From positions 1 through 64,000 of the forward strand of contig JAHECO010000007.1 in assembly GCA_024641705.1 (NCBI GenBank): a stretch of DNA of 64,000 bases. The letters run 5' to 3'. The notes beneath the pieces were generated by a model that had not been told where the DNA came from, made no database searches, and was given only the letters and a program-made list of their open reading frames with translations. Position 1 is the first letter of the stretch. Every line of letters starts with the position of its first letter. This DNA is from Candidatus Kryptoniota bacterium (lineage in GTDB: Bacteria > Bacteroidota > Ignavibacteria > Kryptoniales > JAKASW01). Positions 52,484 to 59,995 of this stretch are shown here, one piece after another. Both the position numbers and the translations under genes were made by a program.

Positions 52484-52540
52484 TGAGGTCTGAGGTGTTT
52501 TTCCGGTGATCCGTTTTTCATATAACAATTCGGCGGAGGG

Positions 52541-52577
52541 AGAAGGCTTAGCAAGAGTGCTGAGCCTTCTGTTTGTT
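52541..52577 (+). terminator. Strong terminator after subunit 1
   Basis: AGAAGGCTTAGCA and TGCTGAGCCTTCT form a 13-base stem (one G-T pair) with a four-base loop, followed by GTTTGTT. It lies between the first and second DUF4402 genes. Confidence 0.85.
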
Positions 52578-52581
52578 AGCG

Positions 52582-52617
52582 GCTCCGCGAGCGCCCGTGC
52601 GCAGCGCTCAACGGAGC
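52582..52617 (+). repeat. Second hairpin downstream of the terminator
   Basis: GCTCCG-c-GAGCGC pairs with GCGCTC-aa-CGGAGC across a short loop. It immediately precedes the leader of the next subunit gene and may shape its mRNA. Confidence 0.5.
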
Positions 52618-52629
52618 GGGCGGTGAAGG

Positions 52630-53253
52630 TTGTACGTGAACTTAAAGTCAGATAATAACATGCAGATGAATGACCTGCACAACATATCGACAACTTATGC
52701 GGTCTCCCGCGGAACGCGTGGCGGTCCGGGACGTCGGCACCGTGGGTTTCCGCCGGCTTTCGTCCTTGCGTTCTGTGTCGTGCTTAACTCGAGGCTTCTC
52801 GCGCAATCGAACGTCGCCCAAACTCGCTCCGGTTCTTTCGGTGTTGCGGTAGGGATATCACTGTGTCTGACAAGGACAATGAATTTCGGCATAATTGTTC
52901 CCGGGAGCGGAGTCCATTCCGTAGGCTTGACTGACACCTCGGCGGCTAAACTTACGATATCGGGACGATGGAACAGTACCGTCTCTGTCACACTTGTTCC
53001 GCCGCCGGCGCTCGTGAACGGAGGATATGCTATGTCCTACGCAGCGGGGGCGGCTTTTAACAATTCGGCGGATGACCCGGCGGAAGCGACCGCTTGGGCC
53101 TCTCCGGGCGGAACACAGGCGCGTTTCAAACTTCACGCAGCCCGAATCGGCCAGTCGGCGCGGGCTTTCATATATCTATTTGGGTCCATAGATGTTGCGG
53201 CTCTGCCTCCAGGAACATACAGCGGTACCTATGTTGTAAGCGTATCATATTGA
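52630..53253 (+). CDS. DUF4402-type surface subunit 2
   Basis: Up to 207 residues; starts at TTG 52630, ATG 52660 or ATG 52666 are all possible and none has a strong ribosome site. A long basic N-region (RGTRGGPGRRHRG) precedes the hydrophobic core PAFVLAFCVVLNSRLLAQ, an unusual long export signal. The domain shows MNFGIIVPGSG, AKLTISGRW, FIYLFGSIDV and the end GTYSGTYVVSVSY, the DUF4402 pattern. Likely a minor or adaptor subunit of the same structure. Confidence 0.72.
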   Translation: MYVNLKSDNNMQMNDLHNISTTYAVSRGTRGGPGRRHRGFPPAFVLAFCVVLNSRLLAQSNVAQTRSGSFGVAVGISLCLTRTMNFGIIVPGSGVHSVGLTDTSAAKLTISGRWNSTVSVTLVPPPALVNGGYAMSYAAGAAFNNSADDPAEATAWASPGGTQARFKLHAARIGQSARAFIYLFGSIDVAALPPGTYSGTYVVSVSY

Positions 53254-53314
53254 GAAGGAAATTATTAATGAATCTTGTTTCACGATTTAGTAAGTTCACT
53301 CTGAGGTATTATTA

Positions 53315-54232
53315 ATGAAGAAACATCTTCGGATGGTAATATCGTTGTTCTTGATGCTTTTCGGTGCAGATCAAGCTGTGGCCCAGTATTCTACTATCAC
53401 GGTCACGCAGGGGCTTTCGTTCGGCACAAACATAACAGGTACGACTACCCTTGCTTATACCAGCCCGGGTGCGGCGGCATTTCAGGTGGCTTTTCCGAAT
53501 TACAGCCAGGCGGCAACGCTGTCGCTGACTTTCATCCTTCCGAGTAATCTGACCGATGCGGCGGGCGATAACCTGCCCATTTCTTTCGCGACTAATTCCG
53601 CCGCTTACCACGTCAACGTGAACAGCACTGCCGGTGCAACGGCTTTCAATCCGAATAACGGGCTTAACGGGACGCTGGGCCAGACCGCCCACGTCGATTA
53701 TTTCTGGCTCGGAGGGACCGTCACACCCGGCAACAACTACATCGCTTCGGATTATTCCGGCACGATTACCATCGTGTCCGACATCGTGGTCGGCACCCAG
53801 CACTATACGTCGACGGAGACGATTACCGTTACGGCAACCTTGCTCGGAAATATTTCAATCTCCGCGACAGGGGCGCTGGATTTCGGTCTGGTGGTGGCGG
53901 GAACGACGCCTCCCTCCCTGAGTGCCCTGGCGGGCGGCGCGCCGCAGTTTATCGCCACCGGCGTAAGGAACAACAGGAGTATCGTCACATTTTCGAGTAC
54001 CTCGACTTTGAACGACGGGTACGGCAATACGCTGACTTTCACTCCGAGCCTGTACGGTTCTGCGACGAATAGTCAGGCCGGATCGCAGCCGATTACGTCC
54101 GGCACGACTCTGAGCCCCGGCCGCCGGAATACCAATTACTACTTCTGGCTGGGCGGGTCCCTGGCTCCGGTGCCAACCGGCCAGCCTCCGGGTTCTTACA
54201 GCGGCGTCTTCATTCTCACAGTGGTACGCTAA
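53315..54232 (+). CDS. Two-domain DUF4402-like surface protein (possible tip subunit)
   Basis: 305 residues. Signal peptide ending DQAVA|QY. The second half (185-305) is a clear DUF4402-type domain (ALDFGLVVAGTTPP, NYYFWLGGSL, GSYSGVFILTVVR). The first half (20-180) has a similar layout (LSFGTNITGTT, VDYFWLGGTV, DYSGTITIVSDI), so the protein is a tandem of two related domains. In classical pili the two-domain subunit is the tip adhesin; this parallel is inferred. 40 bases before the chaperone gene. Confidence 0.78.
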   Translation: MKKHLRMVISLFLMLFGADQAVAQYSTITVTQGLSFGTNITGTTTLAYTSPGAAAFQVAFPNYSQAATLSLTFILPSNLTDAAGDNLPISFATNSAAYHVNVNSTAGATAFNPNNGLNGTLGQTAHVDYFWLGGTVTPGNNYIASDYSGTITIVSDIVVGTQHYTSTETITVTATLLGNISISATGALDFGLVVAGTTPPSLSALAGGAPQFIATGVRNNRSIVTFSSTSTLNDGYGNTLTFTPSLYGSATNSQAGSQPITSGTTLSPGRRNTNYYFWLGGSLAPVPTGQPPGSYSGVFILTVVR

Positions 54233-54271
54233 GAGATTGGGATGGAACTTTAGATTAGTTAAATTACGGCC

Positions 54272-55093
54272 ATGAGAAAAACACTAACCGCGTTGCTGAT
54301 CCTGTTGTCCGTAACAGTGGCTCGGGCGCAGGTCATTGTTGCACCGACGATCCTCTTCATGAGCGATCAGTCGCGTTTCGGCACTTTCATAGTCATGAAT
54401 CGGTCGAACACGCCGCAGGAAATTACGATATCTTTCAGGTTTGGATTTCCTGAGTCGGACTCCCTTGGGAACATCAGGATGCAGTACGACGACAGCCTGA
54501 TGGCGAGCGCTCGCTCGTGCGAACCCTGGTTGAAGGGCTTCCCGCAGAAGTTCATAGTCAACCCGGGACAACAGCAGGTGGTTCGCCTGTTCGTGTCTGC
54601 TCCGGCAAACATACCCGACGGCGAGTACTGGACAAGGCTTGTCACGAGTTCGACCCCGCAGGCGAAAACGATCGACACTGTCAGGACGGGCATTACTGCA
54701 AACATCACGTTTGTCCTTCAACAGGTTACCACCGTTATTTACAAAAAGGGCTACGTGAACGCGAGCGCGGAGATTCCGGAAATACGCGCTGTCCCCGACT
54801 CATCGTCGATAAACCTCCTCGTGCATGTTTCTCACGGCGGCAATTCGCCGTTCTTCGGAAAGATGTCGGCAGATGTCAAGGACCGCGCCGGAAACAGCGT
54901 GTACTCGGGACAGGAAGTCCTCGCGATTTACCCGAGCAGCATGGTCGTGAAGTTTGCGGTGCCGTTGTTGAAACTCCGCAGCGGCAAGTATACGGCGGAG
55001 CTGACCCTTGATTCCGATCGGAGCGACATCCCCGGAGAAGATCTCCTGAAGATACCGACGATCGAGAAGACGTTCTCTTTCGACGTTCCGTGA
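54272..55093 (+). CDS. PapD-like periplasmic chaperone
   Basis: 273 residues. Signal peptide ending VARA|QV. The N-terminal immunoglobulin-like domain follows the fimbrial-chaperone pattern: VAPTILFMSDQSRFGTFIVM, NRSNTPQEITISF, PWLKGFPQKFIVNPGQQQVV then RLFVSAPANIPDGEYWTRL. The last segment has the PDGEYW turn common in the FGL/alpha-type chaperones. A second beta domain follows. It would cap the DUF4402 subunits in the periplasm and pass them to the usher encoded next. Confidence 0.82.
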   Translation: MRKTLTALLILLSVTVARAQVIVAPTILFMSDQSRFGTFIVMNRSNTPQEITISFRFGFPESDSLGNIRMQYDDSLMASARSCEPWLKGFPQKFIVNPGQQQVVRLFVSAPANIPDGEYWTRLVTSSTPQAKTIDTVRTGITANITFVLQQVTTVIYKKGYVNASAEIPEIRAVPDSSSINLLVHVSHGGNSPFFGKMSADVKDRAGNSVYSGQEVLAIYPSSMVVKFAVPLLKLRSGKYTAELTLDSDRSDIPGEDLLKIPTIEKTFSFDVP

Positions 55094-55215
55094 CCGGTCT
55101 TCGAAATCCTGGTCGGTAGAGTTCTTAAAATATCCGTATTGAGTCTGTAGAAAGAAACACGCGGGAGTAACAAATCTGCGCACAAAGGTATTTCTGGGGA
55201 GGACTTTTAATTGCG

Positions 55216-58200
55216 TTGTTAGCCGTGTCCGGCAGAACGGCCGCGCAGGGAGTCCCGCCGAACTCCGAAACACAGGACATATACCTCTCCTTTAGTTACA
55301 GCGGGCTGGTAAACACGGTAGTGACCTCGCTTTACTACCGTGACTCTGTCTACATTCCCATAAGTGCCGTCTTCAAACAGCTGAGGGTCGACCAGACCGT
55401 CGACATGAGTTCGAAAACGCTCAGTGGTTTTTACATAAAACCTTCGGACAAGTACGAAATCAATTTCGAATCGGGCGTGGCGCATATCCGTGGGGAGGAG
55501 ATCGACTTCGACACCTCAGCGGTGATCATAGGGCAGCTGGACTTCTATGTCCTCCCATCCTTCTTCGACAAAGTGTTCGGCCTCAACCTCAACGTCGATT
55601 TCAACTCGCTGTCATTAGTGCTCAATACCGACCAGATGCTTCCGATTGTTCAGGATTACGATAGATCCATGCGCAGAAACTACGCTTTGGTTTCTCCGGA
55701 CCAGAACATCATTCAAGCCCCGCTCGGTTATCCGCGGCATCGCTCCTTGTTGAACGGGGGAATACTGGATTACTCCCTCTCCGCATACAGCGGGGGGGGC
55801 CAGTTGGCCTACAACTACGGATTCACCGGAGGTGCCGAAATCCTCGGCGGGGAAACCGAAGGGTCTCTTCTTGGGTCGGTCGCGCGGGGCGGAGCAAGCA
55901 TCAACTCCAGCACTATCTCATGGAAGTACGCTTTTGATTCGACCGGCTACATCACATACGCGGGGCTCGGGAACCTCTACTCAAACGGTTTGAACCAGTA
56001 CGGTTTTCGAGGTGCTCAGGTGACGAACGAGCCGCTCACCGTCAGGACTCTCTTCGGGAAGTATCAAATACAGGCGAGTACAAATCCCGGATGGGACGTC
56101 GAACTCTATCTCAACGGCCAGCTTGTCGGCTACAGGAAAGCCGATGCCAGGGGGCGCGCCGAATTTTCCATTCCGCTGGTTTATGGGACTTCATTTATCC
56201 AGCTGAAATATTACGGACCGAACGGCGAGTTTTACGAGAGCGACCGGAGGCTGCAGATCCCGTTCACGTTCGTGCCGGCCGGGGAGGTGAATTACACATT
56301 CAGCGCGGGGAAGGTCAGCAATACCGACTACAATTTCCTTTCCGGAAACGTCGTTTTCGGCCTTTCCGACTGGATGAGCGACAAGATCGGAATGGATTAC
56401 GTGGAGAGCCCGTTCTTTTCCAGGCCTCTCTATTACAATTCGCTTTACCTTCGCTTCGGACCGGAGTACATGCTGAGCATCGACGCCGCGCCTTCCGCAT
56501 TTTACAGGTCGACGTTCAATGCGTTGTATGCCTCGCAGGCCGCTTTCGACGTGTCGTACTCCCGGTACAGAGAGAATCTGCTCTACAATCCAAGTCTTAA
56601 ACTCCAGGAACTACAGGCCGACGCCTACATGCCATTCGATGTCGGCGGGAACGCCTTTAACTTCAGGCTGGCAGGCGGCGGTCAGGAATATACCAGCGGA
56701 CAGAAATCGTACAGCTACTCCGGTTACCTTTCGGCCAGCCTCTTGCAGCTCAACGCTTCGATTGGCTATCTGAGATCGATAATAGACTATGGGGGAGGAG
56801 GAAAAATCCAGAGCTACAGCTTCACAGGTACGTTACTCTACTCTCTCTTCTTTCAGCAGGGGGCATTTGATTTTCTGAACGGCACGCTGATAAATGCGAC
56901 AGGGAGATACGGCGTCCTCAAGAATTCTCTGGATGATATATTGCTCCAACTTTCCAAGAACGTGCAACGATACATCCGAGTGGCAGTCTCGGCCGAGCGG
57001 GATTTCATCAACAGGTCGACGAATTTCAACCTGCAAATAATAGCCGATCTGCCGTTCGCACGCTCGACCACAAACGCGCAGCTCCAGAACGGCGCCGGGT
57101 GGTACACGGAAAACGTCAGCGGGTCGATAGGCTTCGACGACAACTACGGACGTTTTCTCTTCAACAATCTTCAGTGGGTCGGACACTCTGCCGCATCAAT
57201 GCGGATGTTCATCGATGCCAACGGAGACGGGAAATACGATGACGGGGAGGAAGTGGTCAAGAGTGGTGACATCACTCTGAGACAGGCCGTCGCGTCCGAA
57301 ACATCGAGTGACGGCATTATAAGAGAATGGAATCTTCTTCCCTATACTCAATACAGCGCCGACGTGGACCTGAGCTCGATCAGGAACCCACTGTGGATTC
57401 CAAAGCGGAAGGCGTTCTCCTTCATCACCGACCCGGACTCCTACAAGCAGATTGACGTTCCCTTCTTTGTCGGCGGTGTTGTGGAGGGGTCCGTGCTGCG
57501 GCAGCAGGGCAGCAACCTCAGCGCAATAGCAGGTCTTACCCTGGATATCAGATCCGTCACTGACAGCCTTAGAGCAACAGTGGCAATATTCAACGACGGC
57601 AGCTTCTACTATATGGGTCTGCCGCCGGGGCAATACAAAGCAAGTGTCGATTCGGCACAGCTTGCAATCCTCGGAGTTTATTCCGATCCCTCGGTCCTTG
57701 ACTTCACTGTGAAGCCGACTAAGAACGGCGACTTCGTGGAAGGGCTGAAAATTGTTTTGAAGAACAAGGGGCAAGTAGCGACTCCGGAGGTGCAACGACC
57801 AAAGGTTGTTCCGCCGCCTGTTGCCGGGCCTGAGAGGTTCGTTGTCCAACTAGGTGCCTTCACCACACCGGACCGGGCAGCGAAGCTGGCAAAATGGGCA
57901 CGGATCACCACCGGCCAAATCTTGGTGTCGAGATTCAACCCGAGGTCCCACCTATACGTGGTCCAGACCGATACATTTGACACGAAGGCCACTGCGTTGT
58001 ACAGGCTGGATATCTTCATGAACAGGTTCGGATTCTTTGATGCGTTTGTGTGCTCGACTCTCGACACTGCATCACATTATCTCTTCTCCGTCCAGCTTGC
58101 GGCTTTTCAATCTGTGGGGAAAGCGAGGGCCTTCACAGCGAGGTTGGAAGCAAAAACGGGAGTGTCCTCCGCCGTCCAATTCAAGCGATCTACACGGCTC

Positions 58201-58557
58201 TTCTCGGTAATGGCGGGTCCGTTCAAGTCCGAGCCGGAAGCTCAGAATCTTATGGACCGGCTGAAAAAGAGGTGGGATTGCCGCAACGCATTCGTCGTTA
58301 TAAACGGTGAGGGCGATCTCCCTCGCATGTATGTGATCAATCTTGGAGCCTTCAGGAATGAATATCAGGCGACTTGGCTGGCGAATTCATTCCGCTGGCG
58401 CACCGGAATCATCGCTTTCGTCGGTTTCGATAGCGAAACAATGGAATTCAGGGTGTTCACTTCAAGCTTCAGGACGAGCCAGGAGGCTGAGTCGACTATG
58501 GAGAAGATCAAATCGTTCGGGACTTATAGCTCTGCCAGACTGATCTCAATTCCGTGA
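55216..58557 (+). CDS. Usher-like outer-membrane protein with three C-terminal SPOR repeats
   Basis: 1,113 residues from the first conventional start (TTG 55216), but the hydrophobic part of the signal peptide lies upstream in the same frame (YFWGGLLIALL), so the true start is earlier (see findings). A periplasmic N-domain (about 10-150) leads to a beta-barrel region with an internal plug-like domain (WDVELYLNGQLVGYRKAD, FIQLKYYGPNGEFYESDRRL) as in ushers. Then comes a calcium-loop-like MFIDANGDGKYDDGEEV with a carboxypeptidase-regulatory-like domain, and three SPOR-type repeats (FVVQLGAFTTPDRA, FSVQLAAFQSVGKA, YVINLGAFRNEYQA). SPOR domains bind denuded peptidoglycan glycan strands. It would form the export pore for the subunits. 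Confidence 0.78.
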   Translation: MLAVSGRTAAQGVPPNSETQDIYLSFSYSGLVNTVVTSLYYRDSVYIPISAVFKQLRVDQTVDMSSKTLSGFYIKPSDKYEINFESGVAHIRGEEIDFDTSAVIIGQLDFYVLPSFFDKVFGLNLNVDFNSLSLVLNTDQMLPIVQDYDRSMRRNYALVSPDQNIIQAPLGYPRHRSLLNGGILDYSLSAYSGGGQLAYNYGFTGGAEILGGETEGSLLGSVARGGASINSSTISWKYAFDSTGYITYAGLGNLYSNGLNQYGFRGAQVTNEPLTVRTLFGKYQIQASTNPGWDVELYLNGQLVGYRKADARGRAEFSIPLVYGTSFIQLKYYGPNGEFYESDRRLQIPFTFVPAGEVNYTFSAGKVSNTDYNFLSGNVVFGLSDWMSDKIGMDYVESPFFSRPLYYNSLYLRFGPEYMLSIDAAPSAFYRSTFNALYASQAAFDVSYSRYRENLLYNPSLKLQELQADAYMPFDVGGNAFNFRLAGGGQEYTSGQKSYSYSGYLSASLLQLNASIGYLRSIIDYGGGGKIQSYSFTGTLLYSLFFQQGAFDFLNGTLINATGRYGVLKNSLDDILLQLSKNVQRYIRVAVSAERDFINRSTNFNLQIIADLPFARSTTNAQLQNGAGWYTENVSGSIGFDDNYGRFLFNNLQWVGHSAASMRMFIDANGDGKYDDGEEVVKSGDITLRQAVASETSSDGIIREWNLLPYTQYSADVDLSSIRNPLWIPKRKAFSFITDPDSYKQIDVPFFVGGVVEGSVLRQQGSNLSAIAGLTLDIRSVTDSLRATVAIFNDGSFYYMGLPPGQYKASVDSAQLAILGVYSDPSVLDFTVKPTKNGDFVEGLKIVLKNKGQVATPEVQRPKVVPPPVAGPERFVVQLGAFTTPDRAAKLAKWARITTGQILVSRFNPRSHLYVVQTDTFDTKATALYRLDIFMNRFGFFDAFVCSTLDTASHYLFSVQLAAFQSVGKARAFTARLEAKTGVSSAVQFKRSTRLFSVMAGPFKSEPEAQNLMDRLKKRWDCRNAFVVINGEGDLPRMYVINLGAFRNEYQATWLANSFRWRTGIIAFVGFDSETMEFRVFTSSFRTSQEAESTMEKIKSFGTYSSARLISIP

Positions 58558-58628
58558 TCCCACCCCCCTAAAACGACCGGGAATAGCCGTTTCTGGTCCC
58601 CAAACTTAAGTACTTCTTTCCTTAAAAT

Positions 58629-58643
58629 CGGTAATTATTACCG
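58629..58643. promoter_or_regulatory. 15-base perfect palindrome upstream of the small secreted gene
   Basis: CGGTAAT-T-ATTACCG is perfectly symmetric and lies about 145 bases before ATG 58786, in a 230-base gap after the usher gene. An operator is likely by position; the binding factor is unknown. Confidence 0.4.
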
Positions 58644-58785
58644 CGTCTTGTCTCTTTCTCGGTTTGTCGGCGTGATCGGGTGTCAGTGTAAGCCGCGCTT
58701 CCACGGCATATTACGCGGATTCACTAAAAAGTTTCCGTCGTGATGATTTGTGGCATTGCCTTCGCAAGTAAGGTTGGTGAAGGCA

Positions 58786-59145
58786 ATGAAAAGAACAAAG
58801 AACATATTACTCCTCTTTCCGTTCATCGGAATCATGTCTCTCGCACCGACGACTCAAGCCCAGGTCACGGCGACGGCAAGAGTCGTTCTCACCGTTGTAC
58901 CGGCCCCCGGCATGAACTTCGCCCCCACACCCAAGCAGGCGAGTCAGCCTTTCGCCGCCGGGCAGATGAAAGCAACCGAGAGGAACGGAGTCGTGTTCCA
59001 GAGCACAGGGAATGTCATGGTCCAGTTGAACTCTACCGACGCCCGGAGCTCCAGGTTCAATTTTCAGCAAGGGGAGAGCCGCACCTTCACTTCCAATGAC
59101 CTCAAGAACGTCACCAGCGTCGAGATAGTTTATCTCGGAAGCTGA
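58786..59145 (+). CDS. Small secreted protein of the usher locus (DUF4402-like in part)
   Basis: 119 residues from ATG 58786. Signal peptide ending TTQA|QV. The first strand (ATARVVLTVVPAPGMNFAP) resembles the opening of DUF4402 domains, but the YSGTF C-terminal strand is absent; the end is VTSVEIVYLGS. It may be an anchor or terminator subunit, or an unrelated small periplasmic protein. Its own palindrome upstream suggests separate control. Confidence 0.62.
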   Translation: MKRTKNILLLFPFIGIMSLAPTTQAQVTATARVVLTVVPAPGMNFAPTPKQASQPFAAGQMKATERNGVVFQSTGNVMVQLNSTDARSSRFNFQQGESRTFTSNDLKNVTSVEIVYLGS

Positions 59146-59303
59146 TCCCCAGAACCGGGTTGCAGGGGCACAACCAGGCGTGAAAATTCTGTAATTTGAT
59201 CTTACCCGAATGTAACGGCTACGCAATCGTAACTGTCGAAATCCCGTGAATCTGACCGGTTTTGCAAGAAACGACCGGCACGAATCATGCTAGATATAGT
59301 TCG

Positions 59304-59765
59304 ATGGATGAATTTGTGATGACATCGGACTTTTTCAGGGTTTTCGAGACCGTCAGGATCCCTCTCGTGATAACCGATTCCAATCTCCTTCTCGTGTATG
59401 CCAACCCGTTTGCGCGGGAAGTCCTGCCCCTCAGGTTGGAGAGAGGAAGAAAACTCGAAGTGGACGGTTTCTTGCAGCATGAAGACTCGATCGCTTTCGA
59501 GCACATGGTCGGTGAATGCAGGGAGCGTGGCGAAAGTCTCGGCACTCTGAAGCAGAGGGGGATAGACAAGTATTACAAAGTGAAAGCCTACTGTCTCAAG
59601 AACCGGGATGGCGAGATGGTTTTCCATTTTGAGGATGTTTCCCAGTCCCGCATACTTGAGAACCAGTTGTACGAGCACCTCGTAGATCTTTACAGTCAGC
59701 TCGAGACGCAGGAACGAGAGATAGCCGACCTTAAGGCTATACTTCTACGTTCGAGAGAATACTAA
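59304..59765 (+). CDS. PAS-domain protein with C-terminal coiled coil
   Basis: 153 residues from ATG 59304; the frame is open to a TTG at 59262. A PAS domain (FFRVFETVRIPLVITDSN, LLVYANPFAREVL, KVKAYCLKNRDGEMVFHFED) is followed by a heptad-like helix (ENQLYEHLVDLYSQLETQER). No output domain is attached, so it may signal by pairing with another protein. Its position after the usher locus could mean a regulatory link, which is not proven. Confidence 0.72.
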   Translation: MDEFVMTSDFFRVFETVRIPLVITDSNLLLVYANPFAREVLPLRLERGRKLEVDGFLQHEDSIAFEHMVGECRERGESLGTLKQRGIDKYYKVKAYCLKNRDGEMVFHFEDVSQSRILENQLYEHLVDLYSQLETQEREIADLKAILLRSREY

Positions 59766-59995
59766 CCTAACTGTTCTTCCCTAACGAACTCGTCGGAACT
59801 ACTTCCGGAGCGCGGCACAGGCTGCGCCGGCCCACCGAACTGCACACCGATTACCCGCCCTGCCTCAACTCCCGACTTAACATGTTGAACCGGGACGTTC
59901 GCTGGTGTCTTCCGGGTCAGGGGTAGGTCTATGGTTCCCGCGACCGCGAGAGCGAAATAACGGCTCCCGCGGAATCGGGTGAGACGACTCTTCAA

